A DNA stretch of 56,195 bases. Source: Acidimicrobiia bacterium (lineage in GTDB: Bacteria > Acidobacteriota > Terriglobia > Bryobacterales > Bryobacteraceae). Positions 9,877 through 18,404 of the stretch are shown one piece after another. The stretch lies in contig VFZE01000038.1 of the NCBI GenBank assembly GCA_016871315.1, positions 1-56,195 of the forward strand, written 5' to 3'. The notes under the pieces were generated by a model, which did not search any database, had not been told where the DNA came from, and saw nothing but the letters and a program-made list of their open reading frames with translations. Positions within the stretch are counted from its first letter, which is position 1; the number at the start of each line of letters is the position of its first letter. Both the position numbers and the translations under genes were made by a program.

Positions 9877-12540
9877 ATGTGGCGACTCTTTGCGATCGCG
9901 CTGGTTCTCGGCCGCGGCCTCTCCGGGCAAACCGCCTTGTCGGGCCTTGTGACCGATGAGAGTGGCGCGCCGGTGCCGGAGGCAACGGTGGCGCTGCGAA
10001 GCGCCGGCCAAGTCACCGTCAGCCGGGTGGATACGGACGCCGGCGGCGCGTTCCAATTCCCGCTCATCAGCCACGGCACTTATTCGCTTGTGGTGACGCG
10101 CATAGGATTCGCCGCGTTCCGGACAGCGGTGCGCATCGGGCCGGATGCCAATGTTCATGTGCCGGTCCGGCTTTCCGTGCTGCCCGGGCGGTTTGAGGTG
10201 ACCGTGTCCGCGGAAACAGGCCGGGCCGCCGACTCCGATGAGGTTGCCCAATCGGTCAACCTCATCCCGGAAAGCACTGCCGCGCTCCGCCTGAGAACCG
10301 CCAACGTCGATCTGTTTGAAGAGGAGCCGGGAGTCGAAGTCCAGCGCACGGCCCCCGCGATGGGGGGCGTGGCGGTCCGCGGCTTGCTCGGTAGAAACGT
10401 GGCGGTTTTCCGCGATGGTGTCCGCTTCACCACTTCCACGCAGCGAGGCGGCGTATCCACCTTCTGGAACCTCACTGAGGCCGCGAACCTGGACTCGGTG
10501 GAAGTCCTCCGCGGCCCCAATAGCGCGCAATACGGTTCGGACTCCCTCGGCGGCTCGGTTCACTTTCAATCACGCGTGCCCAGCCTCGGCTCCTCGCCCG
10601 CGTTTCACGGTGAATTCGCCCCGCTCTATTTCACCGCCGCCAATGCCTTTGGCGGCCACCTGCTCGGTTCCTACGCAGGACTCCGCCTGGGCGCCGTCGT
10701 GAACCTGTCCGCCCGCCGCAGCAACTCTTTGCGTCCCGGCGGCGGCATCGACACCCACGCGGCGGTCACCCGGTTTCTTGGACTGCCCTCCACGATCTTC
10801 GGCGGGCGCCTGCCTGACACGGGATTCTCCCAGTACGGGGCGATGATCCATGCTCAGTACGCGCTCGGCCCGAGAAATCAGCTTGTCGCGCATCTCGAGC
10901 GGGGGCACCAGGACGGCGTCAAGCGCTACGACCAACTGCTCGGCGGCGACGGCAACCTCGTTGCCGACCTGCGCAACCTCATGCTCGACTTCTCCTACCT
11001 GCGCTTTGCCTTCTTCCCCGCCGCCTTCTTTCAGCAGATCGTCCTGACAGCTTCCTACAATGCGCAGCGCGAGGAACGCGTCAACCAGGGCGGCAACGGT
11101 AATCCCTTAGCCCGAATCACACATCAATACGAGCGCACAAGGGCTTGGGGAACCAGCTTCTTGCTCACCAAAAAGCTCGGCGGCGGCGACATGCTGCTGG
11201 GCGGCGATGGCTATAGCGAGCGCACCCGGACGCCCTCCTTCACCTTCCATCCGGCCACAGGCATCACCTCTGTTACCCGCCCCAGAATCCCCGACAGGGC
11301 CCGCTATCTCCTCTACGGACTGTACCTCCAGCACGTTTGGGAACCGCTCGCCTCCGGGACGCTTCGTCTCAGCGGAGCGATGCGCTTTGGCGGATCATCC
11401 TACCAGTCGCGAGCCCGTCATAGCCAGATCATCGCCGGCCAGCCTCTGTGGCCCGACGATAGCCTTGCCGCCAACGCCGTTACAGGCCGTCTCGGAGCTA
11501 CCTGGCGCATCGGAGAACCATTCCGCCTCCACTTCAATTTCAGCCGCGGCTTCCGTGCGCCTAATATCACGGATCTGGGCTCAGTGGGTCTTCAGGGGAA
11601 CGGGATGTTCGAAACCTCTTACGCGGATCTCATCGGGCGCGGCGCGATGGTGGGCAATCGAGCGGATGACCGTGCCCTTTCCTCCGGCCGTGCGGTGGCG
11701 CCGGTCCGTCCAGAAACCAGTGACAACTACGAAGCCGGGTTTAGCTGGAGGCTCTCACCGGTGCGTGGCGATGTCAGGTCATTCCGGATCAGCCTGAATG
11801 ACACCCTCGCCTCTCGAACATTGATACTGCCCCCAGGGCAGGCCGGACAAGCGCTGGGAGATCAAATCATAACCCGCCAGCTTCCCGGCGGCGCCGTGTT
11901 TGTGCCCGCCACAACGGGCCCCGTTCTGGTCCGCTCCAACCTCGGCGACGTTCGCCTTCGCGGCCTCGAGTACCAGTCGGAGGCGCGGCTGCCGGCATCA
12001 CTGACCTTGGCCGGGAACTTGACCTGGATTCACGCCGAAGATGCGCGCACCCTTCTGCCCCCGGACATCGAAGGAGGCATTCCTCCGCTTACCGCCAACC
12101 TGCGCTTGCGCTGGGCTCCTGCCGCCGCGGGATACTGGATCGAGATCTACTCTTCGCTGGCCGACCGCCAGGACCGGCTTTCCTCCCTGGCTCTGGCCGA
12201 TCGGCGCACCGGCGCCGCGCGTTCCCGCTCCAACATCGAAAGCTTCTTCCACCAAGGCGCAACAGTGCGGGGGCTGGTTGCCGGTGAAGTTCTGCTTCCG
12301 ACCGGAGAGACACTACCGCAGGTGCAGGACCGCGTTCTGCCTCAAGCCGCTTCCGCGCCTATGTTCACGGCCGTTCCGGGCTACGCGGTTCATGGCATTC
12401 GAGCAGGATGGCAGCATCGGGATCGCTCCAGCGTCTTTGTCGATCTTGGCAATCTGTTGGACAAGAGCCATCGCGGCGTCAACTGGGGTATCAACGGCCC
12501 AGGCCGCAGCCTCACCCTCCGTTACCGTTATCAGTTTTAG
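9877..12540 (+). CDS. TonB-dependent outer-membrane receptor with N-terminal carboxypeptidase-regulatory domain
   Basis: 887 aa. Signal peptide at 1-17 (LFAIALVLGRGLSG), then a CarboxypepD_reg-like beta domain (about 20-105: SGLVTDESGAPVPEATVAL, TDAGGAFQFPLISHGTYSLVV). A plug domain (about 130-245) contains VAVRGLLGRNVAVFRDGVR and VEVLRGPNSAQYGSDSLGG. A 22-strand barrel fills the rest and ends in aromatic LTLRYRYQF, the usual outer-membrane sorting end. It imports an unknown ligand, energised by TonB/ExbB/ExbD, which are not in the window. No ligand-degrading genes or binding proteins lie next to it. Iron chelators, vitamins or glycans are all possible. Confidence 0.88.
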   Translation: MWRLFAIALVLGRGLSGQTALSGLVTDESGAPVPEATVALRSAGQVTVSRVDTDAGGAFQFPLISHGTYSLVVTRIGFAAFRTAVRIGPDANVHVPVRLSVLPGRFEVTVSAETGRAADSDEVAQSVNLIPESTAALRLRTANVDLFEEEPGVEVQRTAPAMGGVAVRGLLGRNVAVFRDGVRFTTSTQRGGVSTFWNLTEAANLDSVEVLRGPNSAQYGSDSLGGSVHFQSRVPSLGSSPAFHGEFAPLYFTAANAFGGHLLGSYAGLRLGAVVNLSARRSNSLRPGGGIDTHAAVTRFLGLPSTIFGGRLPDTGFSQYGAMIHAQYALGPRNQLVAHLERGHQDGVKRYDQLLGGDGNLVADLRNLMLDFSYLRFAFFPAAFFQQIVLTASYNAQREERVNQGGNGNPLARITHQYERTRAWGTSFLLTKKLGGGDMLLGGDGYSERTRTPSFTFHPATGITSVTRPRIPDRARYLLYGLYLQHVWEPLASGTLRLSGAMRFGGSSYQSRARHSQIIAGQPLWPDDSLAANAVTGRLGATWRIGEPFRLHFNFSRGFRAPNITDLGSVGLQGNGMFETSYADLIGRGAMVGNRADDRALSSGRAVAPVRPETSDNYEAGFSWRLSPVRGDVRSFRISLNDTLASRTLILPPGQAGQALGDQIITRQLPGGAVFVPATTGPVLVRSNLGDVRLRGLEYQSEARLPASLTLAGNLTWIHAEDARTLLPPDIEGGIPPLTANLRLRWAPAAAGYWIEIYSSLADRQDRLSSLALADRRTGAARSRSNIESFFHQGATVRGLVAGEVLLPTGETLPQVQDRVLPQAASAPMFTAVPGYAVHGIRAGWQHRDRSSVFVDLGNLLDKSHRGVNWGINGPGRSLTLRYRYQF

Positions 12541-12552
12541 AGCACGCCCTGC

Positions 12553-13476
12553 TCACTCCTCCGCCGTCACCTGGGCCCATGGCGCCCGCGGCGGCCGCGC
12601 CACGATCACGATGCCGGCCGTCACCAGCGCCGCTCCCGCAAGCAGCCGCGGCGACACCGGCTCGCCGAATAACCACAAACTCAGCAGCACGCCAAAGAAG
12701 GGAACCGTGAAAGCGAACATAGAAATCGTGCCCGCCGGATGCTTGCGCAGCAGCAAGGTCCAGACGATGAAGCAGAAACCGGCCACCGCGATCCCCTGGA
12801 ACAGAATCGCCGCCACCGGCGGCGCCGTCACCGGGCCAGCGAGCACCGGCTCCCGCAGCACGGCCATCACCAGGAACAGCGGCACCGATACCAGCATCAT
12901 CCACACCACCGCCCGCAGCGGCTCAATCTCCTGCACCAGCCGCCGCGTGTAGACGCTGCGCACGCCCAGCAACGCCGCCGACACCACCATCAGCAGGTTG
13001 CCGAGAATCGGGCTTGGCGCCAGGCTCGGCTCCGGCTTCCCCAGGAACACGTAACCAACGCCGGCCATGGCCAGCATCAGGCCCAGAATCCGCAGCGCCG
13101 ACAGCTTCTCTTCGGTCTGCTGAAAATGTCCGGCCAGATTCGCGAACACGGGATGCGAATTCAACAGCACCACCGCGAACCCCGGCGACGTCAGATTTGT
13201 GCCGATGTTCAGTAGCGATATCTGCGCCGTAAACAGGAGCCCGAGCGTCACCAGACTCCGCGCCTCACCCTCGACTGGCCGTAACGAAACACGCTGCGTT
13301 AGCGCGAACGCCGCCACGATCAGCGTACCCAGTAACATTCTCCAGAAGGCGCTCCACAGCGGCGGGATCGCTGTCAGCCCCAGCTTGATCGCCACCACGT
13401 TGCCGCCCCACACCGCCGACACCGCCAGCGCCCAGAACGCGCTCGCCCAGCCAATCGGATGTGTTCGCGGAGTCAA
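12553..13476 (-). CDS. EamA/DMT-superfamily transporter
   Basis: 307 aa of almost continuous hydrophobic helices in two homologous halves, the ten-TM EamA arrangement. The first half begins AFWALAVSAVWGGNVVAIKLGL, with the helix-1 W-G-x-N motif; the second half begins near ILGNLLMVVSAALLGVRSVYTRRL. Such proteins usually export metabolites or amino acids. The likely start is a TTG at 13474-13476; no ATG occurs in the first helix. Its 3' end is 12 bp from the convergent TonB receptor stop. Substrate unknown. Confidence 0.85.
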   Translation of the reverse strand: MTPRTHPIGWASAFWALAVSAVWGGNVVAIKLGLTAIPPLWSAFWRMLLGTLIVAAFALTQRVSLRPVEGEARSLVTLGLLFTAQISLLNIGTNLTSPGFAVVLLNSHPVFANLAGHFQQTEEKLSALRILGLMLAMAGVGYVFLGKPEPSLAPSPILGNLLMVVSAALLGVRSVYTRRLVQEIEPLRAVVWMMLVSVPLFLVMAVLREPVLAGPVTAPPVAAILFQGIAVAGFCFIVWTLLLRKHPAGTISMFAFTVPFFGVLLSLWLFGEPVSPRLLAGAALVTAGIVIVARPPRAPWAQVTAEE

Positions 13477-13531
13477 AAGGGATATTGTAGCGGGATAAAT
13501 CCCCCGCCAGAACTGCCATAATCGAAGGAGA

Positions 13532-13903
13532 GTGTTAACGATCGCCGCCTACGATACCCATGTGGAGCAGCTTCAGAACATTCTGGAGAGGCTGGCTCAG
13601 GCTCTCACGAAGGCGGCCATCCCTTACCGTATCGTGGGCGGAATGGCGGTACATAACATGCCAGAGACGCGGAGCGTGGTTCACATCATGGAGTCTGAAA
13701 ACTCCGAACCCGTCGTCACCGAGGAAGGCGTTCTGCTCGCCCCAGTCGCCGACTTGGTCCGCATGAAGCTGACCAGTTTTCGCCTGAGAGACCAGGTGCA
13801 TATTCAGGACCTTGACTCGGTCAGACTGATTACGCGGGAAATCGAAGAGTCACTGCAGCCGGCCTTGCGTGAACGGTTGGCCCAAGTGCGGCGAAGCCGC
13901 TAG
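13532..13903 (+). CDS. Nucleotidyltransferase-like protein lacking its catalytic segment (internal in-frame deletion)
   Basis: 123 aa. The N-terminus (IPYRIVGGMAVH) matches the GG motif that opens minimal nucleotidyltransferase folds, where a T-x-D-V-D catalytic segment should follow within about 15-20 residues. Here the protein jumps to TRSVVHIMESENSEPVV and then a normal-looking C-terminal half (VLLAPVADLVRMKLTSFRLRDQVHIQDLDS). So about 50-60 residues with the metal-binding aspartates seem to be missing in frame. It is probably inactive, a pseudogene or a retained remnant of an AbiEii/MNT-like module. The GTG start at 13532 is only 1 nt after AAGGAG, so the start is uncertain. Its stop overlaps the convergent xseA stop in CTAG. 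Confidence 0.55.
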   Translation: MLTIAAYDTHVEQLQNILERLAQALTKAAIPYRIVGGMAVHNMPETRSVVHIMESENSEPVVTEEGVLLAPVADLVRMKLTSFRLRDQVHIQDLDSVRLITREIEESLQPALRERLAQVRRSR

Positions 13904-15258
13904 TCGCGCCGCTCCCGCACCCGAGCATGCACCTCTCCCTTCCACAGCCTGATCCGCAACTCCTCATCCGCGCTCACTTCTGCCGCCTGACGCACGACCA
14001 CGCCGCCTTCTTTTTGCACGATCGCGTAGCCGCGCTCGAGCACCGCAAGCGGGCTCAACTGCACCAGTGCCGCATCCAGACGGTGGCGCCGATGCGCCGC
14101 CTCATTCAAATGGAGCCGCATCCGCTGTTCCGCCGCCGCGGCCAGCAACTGCAGGCGGTGACGCGCCTCGCCCAGCCGCACACGCGGGTCCATCTGCCTT
14201 AACCGCCGGTCCAGGTCCTGCAACAAGCGCCGGCCGCGCGCCGCGCGCTCGCGCAGCCGGTCCCGCAGCGCCGCGTCCAGCTCATCGACCCGCTGCGCGG
14301 CCCGGCCCAGACTTCTTCTCATCTCTCCCGCCGCACGATGCGCGCTTAACCGCTCCAGCTTTGCCGTGCATTGCGCCAGGCGGTAACTCAATGCACGCTG
14401 CCCACGCGCCTCGGCGGCTGCAATCTGCTGCAGCACGTCGGCGCGAGTCCGAACGACGATCTCCGCCGCGGCCGACGGCGCCGGCGCACGCAAATCCGCC
14501 ACAAAATCGGCGATCGTGAAGTCCGTTTCATGCCCCACCGCGGAAATCACCGGCACCGGACACGCCGCAATCGCCCGCGCCACCGCTTCCTCGTTGAACG
14601 TCCACAAATCCTCGAGCGAGCCACCACCGCGCCCCACGATCAACACCTCCGCCCATCCCGACTTGCCGAAATACTCGATTCCCTCGACCACCGCCTCCAC
14701 CGATCCCACTCCCTGCACCTGCGCCGGATAAAGCCGGATGTGCAGACCCGGAAACCGCCGCTCCAGCACGTGCAGCATGTCGCGGATCACCGCTCCGGTG
14801 GGCGAGGTGACAATCCCTATCCGCGACGGCATCGCCGGCAGCGGGCGCTTCCTCGATGCCGCGAACAGCCCCTCGGCCTCCAGTTCTTGTTTGAGCTGAT
14901 CGAAGGCGACTTGCAGTTGCCCGAACCCCTGCGGCTCCAGCGTCTCGACAATCAACTGGTATTCCCCGCGCGGCTCGTACAAATCGATCCGCCCTCGCAC
15001 CACCACGGCGATGCCATCCTGCGGCTTGAACTTCACCCACCGCATCGCCGATTTGTAGCAGACGCAGCGGATCTGCGCACCGGCGTCTTTGAGGGTGAAG
15101 TAGGCATGGCCGCTGGCGGCGAGCTTCGATCCCGAAATCTCTCCCGCCACCCAGATGTTTTCAAAGGAGTTAACCAACAGCGCCTTGATCGAGGCCGTCA
15201 ATTCCGCGACGGTGAGAATCCTACGTTGCGGCTCCCAATCGAGCCTGATCTGTTCCAT
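13900..15258 (-). CDS. xseA: Exodeoxyribonuclease VII large subunit
   Basis: 452 aa, typical length. It degrades single-stranded DNA from both ends together with the small subunit XseB. The N-terminal OB-fold (about 14-110: LTVAELTASIKALL, VAGEISGSKLAASGHAYFTLKD) is followed by the catalytic domain (RIGIVTSPTGAVIRDMLHVLERRFP, then GRGGGSLEDLWTFNEEAVARAI and AVGHETDFTIADFVAD), a long Arg/Ala-rich coiled coil (about 270-400), and the closing beta segment (LERGYAIVQKEGG). No xseB follows, so the partner gene is elsewhere. The ATG at 15258 faces the glnA promoter region. The last bases overlap the previous gene's stop. Confidence 0.95.
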   Translation of the reverse strand: MEQIRLDWEPQRRILTVAELTASIKALLVNSFENIWVAGEISGSKLAASGHAYFTLKDAGAQIRCVCYKSAMRWVKFKPQDGIAVVVRGRIDLYEPRGEYQLIVETLEPQGFGQLQVAFDQLKQELEAEGLFAASRKRPLPAMPSRIGIVTSPTGAVIRDMLHVLERRFPGLHIRLYPAQVQGVGSVEAVVEGIEYFGKSGWAEVLIVGRGGGSLEDLWTFNEEAVARAIAACPVPVISAVGHETDFTIADFVADLRAPAPSAAAEIVVRTRADVLQQIAAAEARGQRALSYRLAQCTAKLERLSAHRAAGEMRRSLGRAAQRVDELDAALRDRLRERAARGRRLLQDLDRRLRQMDPRVRLGEARHRLQLLAAAAEQRMRLHLNEAAHRRHRLDAALVQLSPLAVLERGYAIVQKEGGVVVRQAAEVSADEELRIRLWKGEVHARVRERRD

Positions 15259-15271
15259 AACTTTTTTCGAT

Positions 15272-15298
15272 TTGACGCTCGTGGGGCGTTCCTATAAT
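15272..15298 (+). promoter_or_regulatory. Likely glnA promoter
   Basis: TTGACG (15272-15277) and a perfect TATAAT (15293-15298) with a 15-nt spacer, about 150 bp before glnA. The spacing is short (16 nt if TTTGAC is used). The leader that follows contains a CCCGG/CCGGG hairpin near 15400-15420 just before the ribosome site. No NtrC or sigma-54 -12/-24 element was recognised. Confidence 0.5.
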
Positions 15299-15447
15299 CT
15301 TATACTTTATTGCTCGCCAGGCGCTAGCCACGTTGCCGGGTTCTGGCCTTGATGCCGGATCCCTGGGCGGGGCCATTGGACCGGATAGCAATCGATTCGC
15401 CCGGCTTCAAACCCGGGTCACAAGTGCGCACAATCCATGGAGGATAG

Positions 15448-16857
15448 ATGACCCCGAAAGAAGTTCTTGATTTTGCGAAGAAAAACGAAGTCCGGCAGCT
15501 GGACCTGAGGTTCACTGATCTGCCCGGCCTCTGGCAGCACGTTTCCTACCCGATCACTCAGCTTGACGAAGGCAGCTTCGAAGACGGATTCGGCATCGAC
15601 GGATCCAGCATCCGCGGCTGGGCCGCCATCAATGAGAGCGACATGCTCCTGATCCCGGACGCCAAGACCGCGATGATCGATCCCTTCTTCGAAGTTCCGA
15701 CCCTCGTCATGGTCTGCGAGGTAATCGATCCCATCACCCGCCAGCACTATGAGCGCGACCCGCGCTGGATCGCCCAGAAGGCGGAAACCTACCTCAACTC
15801 CACCAACCTCGGCGACACCGCCTACTTCGGCGCCGAAGCCGAGTTCTTCATCTTCGACAACATCCGCTTCGATCAGAACCAGCACTCCGGCTATTACTTC
15901 ATCGACGCCGAAGAAGGCCGCTGGAACTCCGGCCGCAAGGAGAACAACCTCGGCTACCGTCCGCGCTACAAGGAAGGCTACTTCCCGGTTCCGCCCACCG
16001 ACCACTACCAGGACCTGCGCGCCGAGATGGTCGAGATGATGATCAAGTGCGGGCTCAACATCGAGTGCCATCACCATGAAGTGGCCACCGCCGGCCAGTG
16101 CGAAATCGATCAGAAGTTCGACACGCTGGTCAAATCGGCCGACAACATGATGCTGTACAAGTACGTCATCCGGAACGTCGCCAACAACTACGGCAAGACA
16201 GTCACCTTCATGCCGAAGCCCCTGTTCCAGGACAACGGCAGCGGCATGCACACCCACCAGTCGCTGTGGAAGGGCGGCAAGCCGCTGTTCGCCGGCGACG
16301 GCTATGCGGGCCTCAGCCAGATGGCGCTGCACTACATCGGCGGCCTGCTGAAGCACGCCCGCGCGCTGTCGGCCATCATCGCCCCCACCACCAACTCCTA
16401 CAAGCGCCTGGTGCCGGGCTACGAAGCGCCGGTCAACCTCGCCTATTCGCGCCGCAACCGTTCCGCCGCCGTGCGCATCCCGATGTACTCGGCCAGTCCC
16501 AAGGCCAAGCGCGTCGAGTTCCGGCCGCCGGATCCCTCCGCCAACCCGTATCTGGCCTTTGCCGCCATGCTCATGGCCGGCATCGACGGCGTGCTGAACA
16601 AGATCGATCCGGGCGAATCCCTCGACAAGGACATCTACGACCTGTCGCCGGAAGAAATGAAGGCCGTTCCTTCGATGCCCGCATCGCTCGACGAAGCCCT
16701 CACCTGCCTGGAAGAGGATCACGCCTTCCTGCTGAAGGGCGATGTCTTCACCGAAGAACTCATCGAAACCTTCGTCACCTACAAGCGCAAGAACGAAGCC
16801 GATGCCGTGCGCCTGCGCCCGCATCCCTACGAGTTTGCGCTCTACTACGACATCTAG
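15448..16857 (+). CDS. glnA: Type I glutamine synthetase
   Basis: 469 aa, the length of the dodecameric GSI-beta class. It makes glutamine from glutamate, ammonia and ATP. Visible are the N-terminal latch region ([17 protein letters not shown]), metal ligands in [10 protein letters not shown] and [15 protein letters not shown], the ATP/glutamate segment ([18 protein letters not shown]) and NRSAAVRIP. The adenylylation site is intact: IYDLSPEE with Tyr397, the same number as in E. coli, and the matching adenylyltransferase GlnE is encoded about 5 kb downstream. GGAGG at 15439-15443 fixes the ATG. It has its own promoter and terminator, so it is probably monocistronic. Confidence 0.97.
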   Translation: MTPKEVLDFAKKNEVRQLDLRFTDLPGLWQHVSYPITQLDEGSFEDGFGIDGSSIRGWAAINESDMLLIPDAKTAMIDPFFEVPTLVMVCEVIDPITRQHYERDPRWIAQKAETYLNSTNLGDTAYFGAEAEFFIFDNIRFDQNQHSGYYFIDAEEGRWNSGRKENNLGYRPRYKEGYFPVPPTDHYQDLRAEMVEMMIKCGLNIECHHHEVATAGQCEIDQKFDTLVKSADNMMLYKYVIRNVANNYGKTVTFMPKPLFQDNGSGMHTHQSLWKGGKPLFAGDGYAGLSQMALHYIGGLLKHARALSAIIAPTTNSYKRLVPGYEAPVNLAYSRRNRSAAVRIPMYSASPKAKRVEFRPPDPSANPYLAFAAMLMAGIDGVLNKIDPGESLDKDIYDLSPEEMKAVPSMPASLDEALTCLEEDHAFLLKGDVFTEELIETFVTYKRKNEADAVRLRPHPYEFALYYDI

Positions 16858-16882
16858 TCTGCAAGTTAAACTGGATTCACGG

Positions 16883-16914
16883 CGGGCGGCCCTCACGGCC
16901 GCCCGTTCGCTTTT
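16883..16914 (+). terminator. Intrinsic terminator after glnA
   Basis: A 9-bp stem (16883-16891 with 16897-16905, CGGGCGGCC/GGCCGCCCG) and 5-nt loop, followed by TTCGCTTTT. It begins 25 bp after the glnA stop and ends just before the MOSC start at 16917, so a transcript that stops here would exclude the MOSC gene. Confidence 0.65.
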
Positions 16915-16916
16915 GC

Positions 16917-17417
16917 ATGAAACAGCCCACCGTTGTTCAGATCAACATCAGCCCGGGCGGCCTGCCCAAGCGCGCCATCGCGGAGGCGATCGCGACACCC
17001 ACCGGCCTGGAAGGCGACTCCTGGGCGCACCCCAACATCCACGGCGGACCCAAACAAGCCCTGCTGCTCATCGCGCGGGAAACCATCGATGATCTAAAGG
17101 ATCGCGGCTACCCGCTTTTCTACGGCGCGCTCGGGGAGAATCTCACCACCGACGGACTCGACCCGAAGCGCCTCCGCGCCGGCCAGCGCTACCGCATCGG
17201 CCAGGAAGTGATCATCGAGCTCACCAAGCCGCGCGGCCCCTGCAATGCGCTCGACGTCTACGGCGCCAGCCTCAAGTACGAAGTTTACGACGACGCCGTC
17301 AAAGCCCGCGACCCCGCCTCCCCGCGCTGGGGCATGAGCGGCTTCTACGCCTCGGTGGTCACGGGCGGGCTGATCCTGCCCGGCGCGCCGATCCTGCTGC
17401 TGGACCAGGCGGTCTAG
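16917..17417 (+). CDS. MOSC-domain protein
   Basis: 166 aa, essentially one MOSC domain as in the C-terminal half of molybdenum-cofactor sulfurases and in YiiM/YuaD-type proteins. It has the conserved IHGGPKQALLL, GENLTTDGLD and the invariant cysteine in KPRGPCNALDVYG (Cys109), thought to carry sulfur. The role is probably sulfur transfer or detoxification by a molybdenum-linked system; no molybdoenzyme is adjacent. I chose the ATG at 16917 because it begins the domain; upstream sequence in this frame is the antisense-type shadow of glnA. Its 3' end overlaps the 3' end of the next, opposite-strand gene by 59 bp. Confidence 0.85.
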   Translation: MKQPTVVQINISPGGLPKRAIAEAIATPTGLEGDSWAHPNIHGGPKQALLLIARETIDDLKDRGYPLFYGALGENLTTDGLDPKRLRAGQRYRIGQEVIIELTKPRGPCNALDVYGASLKYEVYDDAVKARDPASPRWGMSGFYASVVTGGLILPGAPILLLDQAV

Positions 17418-17616
17418 AGCCACATGGTTCTCCGGAACAGATGGAACAGGTTAAGGCCGCATGCAGCGTCCGGCCGATGCGAGGTCCGATTCGCTCCAGA
17501 TCCGTCTCCAGCCCCCACCGAATCTCTTCCATCCGCTCGCGGCTGATCTCAATGAGCAGATTGCGTGACAGTGCATCTATCAGCAAGGCGTTTCTGTCCA
17601 GTTCTGGTTGGGCCAT
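17359..17616 (-). CDS. Small unrecognised protein, downstream partner of the next gene
   Basis: 85 aa, family not recognised. The first 55 residues (MAQPELDRNALLIDALSRNL...) look like a real helical protein; the last 30 are Pro/Ser/Arg-rich and may be an accidental run-on over the MOSC 3' end, which this frame overlaps by 59 bp. The ATG lies one base after the TGA of the upstream gene (TGA-A-ATG), typical of translational coupling. That suggests a partner or immunity-type protein for the upstream product, but no function can be assigned. Confidence 0.4.
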   Translation of the reverse strand: MAQPELDRNALLIDALSRNLLIEISRERMEEIRWGLETDLERIGPRIGRTLHAALTCSICSGEPCGSRPPGPAAGSARRAGSARP

Positions 17617-17617
17617 T

Positions 17618-18367
17618 TCAGAAACCAGCGATCACCACGGATTTGCCGGACTTGTAGGCATTCAGAACCGCCGCCGGAAGATTCGCGTAAGGCTCACGCG
17701 AGAAACTGACTCCACCAGTCTGTAGGGGATGCAGGTACGCCCGGAACCCCAGCCCGTCACGTTCGAACGTGTCGGAGCCGATGACACACCAGGCCAGGTT
17801 GGCGACCACGGAAGACGGGCCTGGGGCCACTGCCCGCGAGGAATCCCACAGGGTGAGCGCCAACCAGAGGTCGGACACGGCCGCATAGTTGGCGCAAGGC
17901 TCGTCAGGATGGAAGCAGACGCAGTCAATCTGAAACCGGGTTCGAAAGGAATTCCGTAGCTCGTGATTCGCGCAATCGGCGTGGATTGTGGTTGTCAGCA
18001 TCCGGTAGGGAGCCGGATGATAGGTGATCCACTGCTGATACAGATCCACTCCCCTAGGATCGGTGGCATCAAAAAGACGGAACCTGGAGGCGTTGACCGT
18101 CCCTACGACACCCACATCCCCATACATCATCGTGCTCAGCGGCTGCGACAGCGGCGCTACATATACGGCATCGCCCCATGTGAATCCCTTCGCATCGGAG
18201 GCAAGCAACTTCTGGTTCGTCAAAGCGGTATCCAGCCATCGCGCCGGCAGATACTTGATCACGTGGAATAGAGATTTTTCCGCCTTCAGCCGCTCCAGCA
18301 GTGCATCCCGGCGCCTCCGCTCCTCCACGTACTGCTCGATTTCCTGTTCCAGCGCATCCAGAGTCAT
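17618..18367 (-). CDS. Unrecognised 249-aa protein
   Basis: I do not recognise this family. It starts with a charged helix (LEQEIEQYVEERRRRDALL) followed by a globular domain with motifs FHVIKYLPARWL, FTWGDAVYVAPL, MMYGDVGVVGTV, TTTIHADCANHELRN and CVCFHPDEPC. The order His - TWGD-x-VYVAP - YG is reminiscent of an ADP-ribosyltransferase-like or toxin fold, but that is a weak guess. No signal peptide or membrane segment. The ATG at 18367 is preceded by GGGGA; a TTG at 18385 is also possible. It lies about 40 bp downstream of the M16 peptidase gene on the same strand and is coupled to the small gene after it. Confidence 0.65.
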   Translation of the reverse strand: MTLDALEQEIEQYVEERRRRDALLERLKAEKSLFHVIKYLPARWLDTALTNQKLLASDAKGFTWGDAVYVAPLSQPLSTMMYGDVGVVGTVNASRFRLFDATDPRGVDLYQQWITYHPAPYRMLTTTIHADCANHELRNSFRTRFQIDCVCFHPDEPCANYAAVSDLWLALTLWDSSRAVAPGPSSVVANLAWCVIGSDTFERDGLGFRAYLHPLQTGGVSFSREPYANLPAAVLNAYKSGKSVVIAGF

Positions 18368-18404
18368 TGGTTCCCCGGGCGGCAAACCGGTTGCCTGAGA
18401 TTAT

